IMG/VR virus record: IMGVR_UViG_3300027983_000098
Location: 1-27,815 of that record
Direction: 5' to 3' (one strand)
Length of the DNA stretch: 27,815 bases
From: a virus
A program made the position numbers and the translations under genes. Below, one piece after another: positions 12,084 through 19,361 of the stretch. The notes beneath the pieces are model-generated. The model saw only the letters and a program-made list of their open reading frames with translations, was not told the DNA's origin and made no database searches. Every line of letters starts with the position of its first letter. Position 1 is the first letter of the stretch.

Positions 12084-14729
12084 TCATGGGATAATTCCAA
12101 CCGCCTGAAGGAAGGTCGTTTCGCGGTTGTGGTAAAGCAGCACGTCGGCGTCCGTCAGCCCGGCGGAGATCATGCCCATTGCTACGCGCCGCCCACCCGA
12201 TTGACGACTGGCTGGAATGATGGAGTTCCATCCACAGAACCACATGGTTGTCGCATCTGGTGCGGTGCTGACTTGGGTTACAGTTTCCACCGCCACCCCG
12301 TTCACGAACTTCTTGTAGTTTGCGCTGCCGGTGCGGCTCATGCCAAAGCTCCCGATTTGTGACGCGCTTTGAATTAAATTATTGGAAGTGGTGGAAGAAG
12401 ATCGGGTGCGGAAATCAAAAGTTAACAAAGCCCCGTTAGAGTTGATGAGGTATTTTTCCCCGCCAAAATCTCCATTCCCGGAGCTTAGCGTGGTGGTGTA
12501 GCGCAAGAAAGCGGCCATGCTATTCTGGTTGCCAGCCGGGATTGCATATCCCGTTTCAAGATGTGCCTTATTTGCGCCGCCGATGTTTTCACCGCGCCAA
12601 CCAGCTTTGGCCGAGAAGTTGACAGCGCCGTTTGGAACAATCGCCCCGGTCCCTGGCGCCTTAAATTCAATCAGACTGGCCTGCTGGGTATGCGCCCCGA
12701 GCCAATAAAGTTTAAGCACCTGAGACCAAACGCTGTCAGTTTTTAGCCCCGCGATGAACTCGTTGAGCGCAAAAACTTGTTCATCGTTTGGCCGAACTGT
12801 CACCTCAGCCAGCCATGCAGATGTTTCCGCTTCCAGAGTGATCCAGTTGACAATGCGCGCTGTGTTGACCCCTAGCGCGCATCGCACCGGACCGCTGAGC
12901 GTTACCGTGTCTGGAGCCCCATCGGTATAAGCGCGCTGGATATCTGCGGTATTCCGGTTAGGATCGAAGGTCAAAACTCCGCTGGGGCCGCTGGCCCAGG
13001 CGTAGTTGACCGTGCAACCGGGAATAGGCCCGAACCAGTTTTTTTGCACCTGTACTGTTGCGGCACGCAGAGTTTCGATTGTGAGGGTGCTTGCGGCGTG
13101 GAAACCAACCGCCACAGCAACGTCGTTGCTGCGATGGCTCGTTAGCAAGGTCGACGCGGGCCCGGCTAACGGGGCACCACGAAAATCTGCCTGCCATGCG
13201 ATATTATCGCCGCCGTCATCCTCGATTGAAACATTTAGAAACGCCGTGCCGTTGCCGAGCCCAGCAGCCGCATCGCCGTCAACACCGTTCCAGGTGAAGA
13301 TTGCAGAAACGGGGCTCAGCGTCCCGATATTCCAACCCGAGGACGTGAAGAACGGCAGTTTTCCATCTTTTAGCGTGGAGCGGTCGGTGTTAGTCCCATC
13401 ATCTGCCACCACAACGTGCGTGTCACCAGTAATAAGCATCACATGCACAGGCGAGTTGCGGAACTTATTGGCCAGCGTCTCTTGTTCGGCCGAGTTGAAT
13501 CGGTCCCAGCTATCAAGAATTGATGGCGTCCATGTGCTTGTGCTAATAAACACCAACATCTTCATGCCGTCAGTCGCCGCCTGGTCGATTGCCGCCAGCA
13601 CGGCCGCGAGGTGGTCGTATCCGGTTGGCGGATCGGCCCCATCGCCCAAAAAGGTCGGGCCGCCGTTCACGTAGCGTCGCTGGCTCCTCAAATCAGGCAT
13701 GATAAACCGCACCCGCCCCCAGGTCCACGACTGCGATAGCACCCCGGCATTCCAATCAGGATAGCGCGGGGTGGTTTCGCGCACGACAAGGCGCGTATTT
13801 GCGCCGATCTGCGCGTGAGTTACCTTGGTGGCGGTAGCAATATCCCAATGATTATCATCGGGGCCGAAATCATGGTCATCCGGCATGTAGACTATAGGCA
13901 CTGTCTGAGTCATGCCGGCCACCCCGCGAAAGCCCCGCCAAGCGCGCGTGTTGCGGTCCCGCGGGGCGCGAGGGTCGTTCAGAATGATATCGGAATAGTC
14001 CATATCGCCGCAGTGAACCGCGAAGGCAGGCGACAGTGCGGCGACGGGGGCGTAGGGATCGCCAAGCTGGAATGCCCCATTGGTGCAGGAGCCGACGATG
14101 AAGTTGAACCGCTTGGCCGTGCCGTTGGTAGGAGCGGTGCGGAACTGGCCGACAGTGCCGGAAGCAACCCCATTGATCCGCGCGGAGTAGAAATATGCGG
14201 TATCGGGCGCAAGCCCGGTCGCGGTGAACGTCCCGGTGAAGTAAGCGGCGCTGAAGCCAAGTGACGCAACCGGCGCAGTATTTGCCGAGACAAACACCGG
14301 CGATGAAAGATTGGCGTTCACGCTGACCACAAGGCCCACAGTTGCCGCATCCGTCGCCGGGTCCGTGCCGATCACGTCGTAGTTGACCACGGCAGAGGAT
14401 GACGTGACGCCGCCCGACCACATGCGGGTCACGCTCGGCAGCGTGTAGAGACCAAGCGCGATTTTGGTGTCCAGGAGCGCAGCGGCAGGAACGCTGCCGC
14501 CGATCGCCACGCCGTTGATGGTGCCACCTGTAATGGCCACGCCGTTGATGGTGCCACCTGTAATGGCCACCGCTGCTGGGTTCTGCGTCGCCATGCCGCC
14601 CAGCCCGAGATTGCCTCGTGCAGCGGGCATGTTCGGCACATCTGCGAGGTTCGCCGCCCGCAACAGCCGCGCTTGCAGCTCCGCGTTGACGTCCTGAGCA
14701 GTGGCTAGGTTGCCGGGCGCGATCGTCAT
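12084..14729 (-). CDS. Fibre-like protein with PhoD-type metallophosphatase domain, 881 aa
   Basis: ATG 14729 overlaps the preceding stop. Residues 1-95 look like a tail-fibre N-terminus (AANLADVPNMPAARGNLGLG) with a duplicated AITGGTINGV unit. Residues about 98-200 form a fibronectin-like domain as in alkaline phosphatase D. The PhoD catalytic motifs follow in order: GSC (213-215), GDMDYSD (241-247), MPDDHDFGPDDN (282-293), PDLRSQR (345-351) and ITGDTH (433-438), which would hold two metals and cleave phosphodiesters or monoesters. The C-terminal third has a beta-rich, lectin-like look (FVNGVAVETVT, MWFCGWN). No signal peptide. Placed between the neck and sheath genes, it is probably a virion fibre that hydrolyses a phosphate-containing surface polymer; the substrate is unknown. 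The 3' part has clearly AT-richer DNA, suggesting acquisition. Confidence 0.8.
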   Translation of the reverse strand: MTIAPGNLATAQDVNAELQARLLRAANLADVPNMPAARGNLGLGGMATQNPAAVAITGGTINGVAITGGTINGVAIGGSVPAAALLDTKIALGLYTLPSVTRMWSGGVTSSSAVVNYDVIGTDPATDAATVGLVVSVNANLSSPVFVSANTAPVASLGFSAAYFTGTFTATGLAPDTAYFYSARINGVASGTVGQFRTAPTNGTAKRFNFIVGSCTNGAFQLGDPYAPVAALSPAFAVHCGDMDYSDIILNDPRAPRDRNTRAWRGFRGVAGMTQTVPIVYMPDDHDFGPDDNHWDIATATKVTHAQIGANTRLVVRETTPRYPDWNAGVLSQSWTWGRVRFIMPDLRSQRRYVNGGPTFLGDGADPPTGYDHLAAVLAAIDQAATDGMKMLVFISTSTWTPSILDSWDRFNSAEQETLANKFRNSPVHVMLITGDTHVVVADDGTNTDRSTLKDGKLPFFTSSGWNIGTLSPVSAIFTWNGVDGDAAAGLGNGTAFLNVSIEDDGGDNIAWQADFRGAPLAGPASTLLTSHRSNDVAVAVGFHAASTLTIETLRAATVQVQKNWFGPIPGCTVNYAWASGPSGVLTFDPNRNTADIQRAYTDGAPDTVTLSGPVRCALGVNTARIVNWITLEAETSAWLAEVTVRPNDEQVFALNEFIAGLKTDSVWSQVLKLYWLGAHTQQASLIEFKAPGTGAIVPNGAVNFSAKAGWRGENIGGANKAHLETGYAIPAGNQNSMAAFLRYTTTLSSGNGDFGGEKYLINSNGALLTFDFRTRSSSTTSNNLIQSASQIGSFGMSRTGSANYKKFVNGVAVETVTQVSTAPDATTMWFCGWNSIIPASRQSGGRRVAMGMISAGLTDADVLLYHNRETTFLQAVGIIP
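14506..14565 (-). repeat. 30-bp tandem duplication in the fibre gene
   Basis: Two identical 30-bp units (14506-14535 and 14536-14565), followed by the first few bases of a third, encode the decapeptide AITGGTINGV twice. Confidence 0.9.
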
Positions 14730-15817
14730 GACCAGGTGGCCTCACTGTTCCAAAAGAATTCGTTCCAGCGGGCGGTGCCGGGGTCAGGCGTCACGCCCGC
14801 CTGGGGTATATATGCGACGAACGCAGAGAGGATCATCTGCCTCGCCATGTCGCGCGCTGTCGCCTGGAGGTAATTTACCTCGTATTCGATCGTCTTCTTC
14901 TGCGCCAGCACACCCATCTCGATCTGCGGCTGCTTTTCATCGCGCGGCACTGGCATGTTCATGATGCCCAATTTGGCGGAATTCTGGAACTGCCACTGCA
15001 CGTAGTCGCAGAGGTCCAGCACCGCGGCGTTGCGCAGGCCATAGGTCGTCAGCCGCACTTTCTCCCGCACAAGCTGGCTGCGGCTCTGGGTGCGGTTGAT
15101 GATCGGCGCGGAGCTGATCGCCTGCGTCGATTCGGGGAAAACATGCACCGAAACGAACGGCGGCGGTAGGTCGGCCGGCACCAGGAACGACGGAAGAATG
15201 GGCCAGGGCAGACCGCCCAGGCCAAGCATCGGGATATAGGGGTTCATCAAGTCCAGCCAGATCGGCAGCGAATTGGAGACCACTTGATCCGGCGAGAACG
15301 ACAACAGATCGTCGATGATCTGCGTCTCCATCGTCGAGAGGATCGCGTTGCCCTCGTAGTGGTGGATTTTTGCCTGCTCGTAATACATGCCGCGCTGCGC
15401 GAAGCTAAAACGTATGTCCTGCCAGTCGCCAATATACATTACCGTGGGCGAAATATCGCTGAAGTCCTTGATCTCTTCCTCGCTGGTGAACAGCACGCGA
15501 TTCAGTGCGGCGCTATCGCCCTCTTCCTGGACCGCCTGGCTCATGTAGTGCAGCGAGCCATGCGCCACCACGACCGGCGCAGAGTAGATCTGATCCGGCA
15601 CGGCGTTGTAGGAGACGGCGTTGAACCGGTGCGCATTGAACAGCGCCGATGGGCTGGCGAGGTCGGCTCTGACCCAAAACACCGAGCCGTCGATCGGCAG
15701 CGCCAGGCGCACGTATTTCGTGAATGCGATCGTCTGCTTTTCCGAGAGCACGCGCTCGCCGGCTTGGATCGTGGACGCCATCTGGTGGCGCGCCCGCGCG
15801 GACTCGCTGGCCGACAT
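14726..15817 (-). CDS. Conserved structural protein of the neck region, 363 aa
   Basis: The start at ATG 15817 lies 3 nt after the preceding stop. The protein begins MSASESARARHQMASTIQAG, followed by a region rich in Tyr, Phe and Val (KYVRLALPIDGSVFWVRADL). The middle includes YIGDWQDIRFSFAQRGMYYE and QIIDDLLSFSPDQ, and the C-terminal part is helical (RNAAVLDLCDYVQWQFQ). No enzymatic motif is seen. Proteins of this size occur between the adaptor and sheath genes in related myophages, but I cannot name the family. The stop overlaps the next gene's start (ATGA). Confidence 0.55.
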   Translation of the reverse strand: MSASESARARHQMASTIQAGERVLSEKQTIAFTKYVRLALPIDGSVFWVRADLASPSALFNAHRFNAVSYNAVPDQIYSAPVVVAHGSLHYMSQAVQEEGDSAALNRVLFTSEEEIKDFSDISPTVMYIGDWQDIRFSFAQRGMYYEQAKIHHYEGNAILSTMETQIIDDLLSFSPDQVVSNSLPIWLDLMNPYIPMLGLGGLPWPILPSFLVPADLPPPFVSVHVFPESTQAISSAPIINRTQSRSQLVREKVRLTTYGLRNAAVLDLCDYVQWQFQNSAKLGIMNMPVPRDEKQPQIEMGVLAQKKTIEYEVNYLQATARDMARQMILSAFVAYIPQAGVTPDPGTARWNEFFWNSEATWS

Positions 15818-15820
15818 GCC

Positions 15821-16306
15821 TCAGTCCACCCAGGCCATGAACGAGGCCTGGTACAGCCCGGTGTCGCGGAACGACGGCCGCCGCTTGCCGCGGCGCTTCT
15901 TCAGCCGGCTGTTCACGCCCATCAGCGCCGCCCGTGTCGGCACGCCGGGATATCCCAGCGTCTCCATGGTCCGGTTGCTGATGAACTGCTTGAACCGCTT
16001 CTGGATCTCGCTGGTGGCGCCGAGGAAGGGGTTTGCACCCACTGGCGCGCCCATCAGCGTGCTCTCCATGGCGTCTTCTATCGACTCCCGCAGTGCAGCC
16101 TGCACCCCGCCGTCGACCTCATAGAATATCTCCATGACGTGGTAGCGGTCCTCCAGCCAGCGGGCGACCATGGCTGTCGTGACCGGCGGACGGACCTTCG
16201 TGGGCGGGGGCCCGGCTTTGCCGCGGCGCTTCGGGTTGGCCGCCTTCTTGCCGCCGTCCCAGCTGGTGTAGGGCTGGTCGATGACGCCCAGGTGCAGGGT
16301 GATCAC
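15821..16306 (-). CDS. Putative neck/tail-completion protein, 161 aa
   Basis: I placed the start at GTG 16306, which overlaps the preceding stop in a GTGA arrangement. The frame is open to 16513, but the extra part is the Arg/His/Pro-rich shadow of the previous gene. The protein is basic, with KKAANPKRRGKAGPPPTKVR near the N-terminus and RLKKRRGKRRPSFRDTGLYQ near the end; the latter, followed by ASFMAWVD, is a pattern I associate with conserved neck-region proteins of myophages. It probably acts in head-tail joining. An HK97 gp10-like tail-completion protein is an alternative. Confidence 0.55.
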   Translation of the reverse strand: MITLHLGVIDQPYTSWDGGKKAANPKRRGKAGPPPTKVRPPVTTAMVARWLEDRYHVMEIFYEVDGGVQAALRESIEDAMESTLMGAPVGANPFLGATSEIQKRFKQFISNRTMETLGYPGVPTRAALMGVNSRLKKRRGKRRPSFRDTGLYQASFMAWVD

Positions 16307-16752
16307 GTCAGCCCCCACAGCGGCCCGTAGGACTGCGCCCAGGCCAGATACTGGCGCCCGTAGGGCGTCTTCAGGTTCTGCAGGTTGGCGAGCGTGAATT
16401 CCTTCATCTGCTCCGGGTTGAGCAGGCTGGTGCTGGTGCCGCCGTCGCTGGACGATGTGACGACGCCAGGGGCGAATGCGAATGTCGCGAAGCTCGTGCG
16501 CAGGTCCGACCAATATGTCGATGGCGGCACGTCGGGAGCGAAATTCACCAGGTTGTCGCCGGCGAGGTTGTAGACGGCGAGCATGTAGATCGGCGGCACC
16601 GCGGCCAGCTCTGGGTTCGCGATGGCAATCGCCACGTCGTAGGCGTAGGCGATGAAGACGCTGTCGTCGGGCAGCGCGTCGACCGGCACGGCCATCCTGG
16701 AACGCACCCAGAGCAGGAAGCCGGCTTGCGTGGGGATGGTGCTGCCCGACAT
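16303..16752 (-). CDS. Putative neck/head-tail adaptor protein, 149 aa
   Basis: The 149-residue protein begins MSGSTIPTQAGFLLWVRSRM and has a helical core (SVFIAYAYDVAIAIANPEL, then PIYMLAVYNLAGDNLVNF). That pattern and size resemble the small helical adaptors (DUF4054-like/gp6-like) that follow capsid genes in myophages. A Ser/Thr/Gly loop separates this core from a C-terminal helix (LNPEQMKEFTLANLQ) and an aromatic end. The stop overlaps the GTG of the next gene (GTGA). The adaptor role is inferred from position and fold impression; sequence alone does not prove it. Confidence 0.55.
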   Translation of the reverse strand: MSGSTIPTQAGFLLWVRSRMAVPVDALPDDSVFIAYAYDVAIAIANPELAAVPPIYMLAVYNLAGDNLVNFAPDVPPSTYWSDLRTSFATFAFAPGVVTSSSDGGTSTSLLNPEQMKEFTLANLQNLKTPYGRQYLAWAQSYGPLWGLT

Positions 16753-16760
16753 GGCCTGTT

Positions 16761-17282
16761 CTACGCAGCGCGGCGTTTGCCGCCTCGGCCCGTACCGGGC
16801 GTCGGCGGTCCGCTTGCGCCAGTGGCGTCCACGCGGATGCCCTCGTTCACCGCCAACGCGCCGCCGTCCGTGCGTTCCTCCTGGATGGTCATTTCCAGCG
16901 AGGTGAGTCCGGCTTCGGGATGATTCTGCTGCACCATGCCGGCCACAGCCACCGCAGCATGCTGGCGCAGCATGCGGCCACGCTCCTCCAGCACCTCCTG
17001 GTTCGAGGCCAGCGCGCGCCGGATCTTCTCGACAGCGATCGGCTTGTCGACCGAGTAGCAGATGCCGACGAAGTCGCGGGTGCGGTCGATCTCATCGACC
17101 GGGATCAGCCCGTAGCGCCGGTGCTGCTCCTCCAGATACGCCACGTCCTCACTGTTCCACTCGCCGGGCAGAGAGACCTGCTGGCCGACATCGATCGGCA
17201 TGCGCCGCGCCTCCTTGCCGCCAATCGATCGCCACTGGAAGTCCTGGACTTGGCGTGTGGTGTTGGCGACATAGATCTTCAT
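16761..17282 (-). CDS. Hypothetical protein, 173 aa, after the capsid gene
   Basis: It begins MKIYVANTTRQVQDFQWRSI at ATG 17282, with AAAAGG upstream. The N-terminal half looks beta-rich (PIDVGQQVSLPGEWNSEDV); the middle has a helical stretch (IRRALASNQEVLEERG). The C-terminus is Gly/Pro/Lys-rich and probably disordered. Lying between the capsid and connector genes, it is probably a virion or head-completion protein. I recognise no named family, so the role is inferred from position only. Confidence 0.6.
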   Translation of the reverse strand: MKIYVANTTRQVQDFQWRSIGGKEARRMPIDVGQQVSLPGEWNSEDVAYLEEQHRRYGLIPVDEIDRTRDFVGICYSVDKPIAVEKIRRALASNQEVLEERGRMLRQHAAVAVAGMVQQNHPEAGLTSLEMTIQEERTDGGALAVNEGIRVDATGASGPPTPGTGRGGKRRAA

Positions 17283-17334
17283 GGAGAAGCCTTTTGTGGC
17301 AGCGCAGCGCGGCCGTGGCGGGGAGGGTGGCCAG

Positions 17335-17382
17335 GCCGGGTGCTTCCCCCCGGCTCTGCGCCGCCCCGGCGCGTAGCGCGCC
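17335..17382 (-). other. Two GC hairpins downstream of the capsid gene
   Basis: In the 121-nt gap after the capsid stop, a 6-bp stem with a 3-nt loop (17368-17382, GGCGCG/CGCGCC) is followed in the direction of transcription by a 6-bp stem with an 8-nt loop (17335-17354). Neither is followed by a T-run. They may act as mRNA 3'-end stabilisers or weak terminators. The AAAAGG site of the next gene lies just beyond. Confidence 0.4.
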
Positions 17383-17403
17383 CGGAGCGGTCTACGGCGC
17401 GGC

Positions 17404-18426
17404 TTATGCGTACGGCATGCTCATGATGGTGACTGCCTCGGGTCGCACGCCCCAGCCGCTGGTGATGCGCAGCTCGGAGAGCACGTCGATCGCGCCGCCA
17501 GGCAGAGCCGTCGGGATTTCACGGGGCGCTGCCATGTCGCAATACATCAGCGTGCATGCCTCGATGCCCGGCGCGAGCTTTGCGAACACGTTCGTATTCA
17601 CGCCGCGCACAGAGGGTTTCTTGACTTTTGGCATGGTCATAATGACCGCGTCGGTGCCGCCGGCGCCCTTGCCGACCAGCGTGTCGTCGTACGTCCAGAT
17701 GATGGTGTCGCCGTTCATGTCGGCGACATCCTTGACCATGCCGGCGGTGGTCTGGCTGCCGGCGCCGATGCGCTGGAACTGCGTCAGCTGCACGATATTC
17801 TGATACTCCATCACGGACAGGGTGCGCTGCGGCCCGCAGATGGTGATCTCTTGGCCCAGGCCCAGCTGCATCGTGCGGGTCTTCAGCGCGGCCAGCTGCG
17901 ACAGGATCCACACTCCCAGCTGCCCATTGTCGTACGTCAGCACAGTGGTGTTGCCGTTGCTGTCGGCAGGCAGGGTGGTGGCGGTGGCGCCAGCGGTGTT
18001 CAGCAATCCTTCGCCGTTTGCCGGATTGAAGCCGTCGAGCAGCGCCGAGCGCATCAGCTGGAAATGGCCCTGCTGCATGCCCAGACGCTGCGCGCTCTCG
18101 ATCGGCACGCCCCAGCGAGACATCGCAGCGGTATCGTGGTGGTCGTACTCGCCGCGGACGCGCAGCAAATAGGTTGGCGTGCTGATCATCGACATGGTGG
18201 TCGAGATGGACGGCAGCGAGTTGTAGGCGGCCTGGCCTGCGGCCATCTGCGTGCGCAGCTGGATTTGCTTGAGGTAGACGAACAGGTCGCCTTCGCTGAG
18301 ACGTGCGAGTGGCTGGCCCTCGGCGATCAGATCGAAAGCGCCGGAAGCCTGGGCGTAGGGCAGCAGCAAGCCAGGCTCGATGAACGACGGATTTACCGTC
18401 ACGAATGCGGGGGCGATGTTGGCCAC
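17404..18426 (-). CDS. Major capsid protein (DUF2184-type)
   Basis: The 340-residue protein begins with GTG 18426; an AGGAGA Shine-Dalgarno lies about 10 nt upstream and no alternative ATG precedes conserved sequence. It resembles DUF2184 major capsid proteins with the HK97 fold: an N-terminal arm (NPSFIEPGLLLPYAQASGAF), a middle with YLLRVRGEYDHHDTAAMSRW and GQQ/GHFQLMRSALLDGFN, and a C-terminal part with VRGVNTNVFAKLAPGIEACT and YCDMAAPREIP. There is no obvious long N-terminal delta domain; scaffolding is supplied by the upstream fusion protein. GC-rich hairpins flank the gene, consistent with a separately stabilised, highly expressed message. Confidence 0.85.
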   Translation of the reverse strand: MANIAPAFVTVNPSFIEPGLLLPYAQASGAFDLIAEGQPLARLSEGDLFVYLKQIQLRTQMAAGQAAYNSLPSISTTMSMISTPTYLLRVRGEYDHHDTAAMSRWGVPIESAQRLGMQQGHFQLMRSALLDGFNPANGEGLLNTAGATATTLPADSNGNTTVLTYDNGQLGVWILSQLAALKTRTMQLGLGQEITICGPQRTLSVMEYQNIVQLTQFQRIGAGSQTTAGMVKDVADMNGDTIIWTYDDTLVGKGAGGTDAVIMTMPKVKKPSVRGVNTNVFAKLAPGIEACTLMYCDMAAPREIPTALPGGAIDVLSELRITSGWGVRPEAVTIMSMPYA

Positions 18427-18480
18427 TGGCGGGGGTCTCCTGGTCGCCGGCCGGTGGCCGGGATGCGATGGGGGGCGGCG

Positions 18481-18504
18481 GCCGGGCGGGTGCTACCGCC
18501 CGGC
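18481..18504 (-). other. Strong GC hairpin upstream of the capsid gene
   Basis: A perfect 9-bp stem, GCCGGGCGG with CCGCCCGGC, closes a 6-nt loop in the 85-nt gap between the decoration and capsid genes. No T-run follows on the minus strand, so it is not a standard intrinsic terminator. It may protect or process the capsid mRNA. Confidence 0.5.
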
Positions 18505-18511
18505 TGACAGG

Positions 18512-19360
18512 TCAGATGAGGATGATCGCAGCGGTGCCGGCGCCATTCCATGTGGCGAAGCGCGTGACGGAGTCGAACGCGACCACCATGCTGGTGCCGA
18601 TCTGCATGCTGAGCACGCGGACGTTCAGCGCGCCGCCACCGGCAGCGAGAGCGCCCTGCACGGTATCGGCGCCGGGGTCGGACGTCAGCGCATAGATGAT
18701 TGTGGAACCGGTGGTGCCGGCGATGGCGGTGAATGTCCCATTGTAGCCGGCAGGCACGAAGCCCCCGACCGTGAACACCGAGCCGACCACCAGGCCGTGT
18801 GCGCTGGTGGTGGTCAGCGTCACCGCGCCGGCCGACCAGACGGCGTTGGTGATGACGTTGGCGGCGTAGGCAGCCACGAACGGCACCAAGCGCTGCTGCG
18901 CAAAGTCCCAGGAGACCTGGGCGTTGATGACACCGCCGCCGAGCGTCGCCAGCACGGGGTCCGCAGCCACCGCGATGCGCGCCTCCGAGCCCAGGCGGTA
19001 GAAATTCATCGTCGCGCCGATGCCGACCAGGGGAACGGGCGACTGCGGCGTGTTGATGGCGCTGTGGTTCTGGTCGAACACAGAAAATCCGGTCAGCGCC
19101 ACCGCACCGGTGAGCAGAGCAGCGCGCCGGATGGAGCCGCCGAACGTGCCGGCGGCGGTCATCGGCGAGGACGGGACGGTCTCGCTGATGCCGACACCGC
19201 CCCACATGGGGAGCGTCTCGGTGGTGGCCAGCACGCCGCCCGCCAGCGAGTTGCGCACGGACGGACTGTCGAGCGCAGTGCCCTGGATCAGGCCGGTCCA
19301 TCCGGTGCCAAACGAGCCGCGGGCGTTCGTCGTCTGCGCCGGGTTAAAAGACATGGACAT
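18512..19360 (-). CDS. Putative head decoration/cement protein with inserted beta domain
   Basis: The 282-residue protein starts at ATG 19360 (GGGAG 8 nt upstream), 1 nt after the protease-fusion stop, and directly precedes the major capsid gene, where decoration or cement proteins usually lie. The N-terminus (NPAQTTNARGSFGTGWTGL, then TLPMWGGVGISETVP) resembles virion proteins found next to DUF2184 capsids. Residues about 172-242 form a separate beta module (SAHGLVVGSVFTVGGFVPAG, YNGTFTAIAG, YALTSDPG), also present in the sheath and in gpJ. No signal peptide or enzymatic motif. The structural role is inferred from position and composition. Confidence 0.65.
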   Translation of the reverse strand: MSMSFNPAQTTNARGSFGTGWTGLIQGTALDSPSVRNSLAGGVLATTETLPMWGGVGISETVPSSPMTAAGTFGGSIRRAALLTGAVALTGFSVFDQNHSAINTPQSPVPLVGIGATMNFYRLGSEARIAVAADPVLATLGGGVINAQVSWDFAQQRLVPFVAAYAANVITNAVWSAGAVTLTTTSAHGLVVGSVFTVGGFVPAGYNGTFTAIAGTTGSTIIYALTSDPGADTVQGALAAGGGALNVRVLSMQIGTSMVVAFDSVTRFATWNGAGTAAIILI

Positions 19361-19361
19361 A

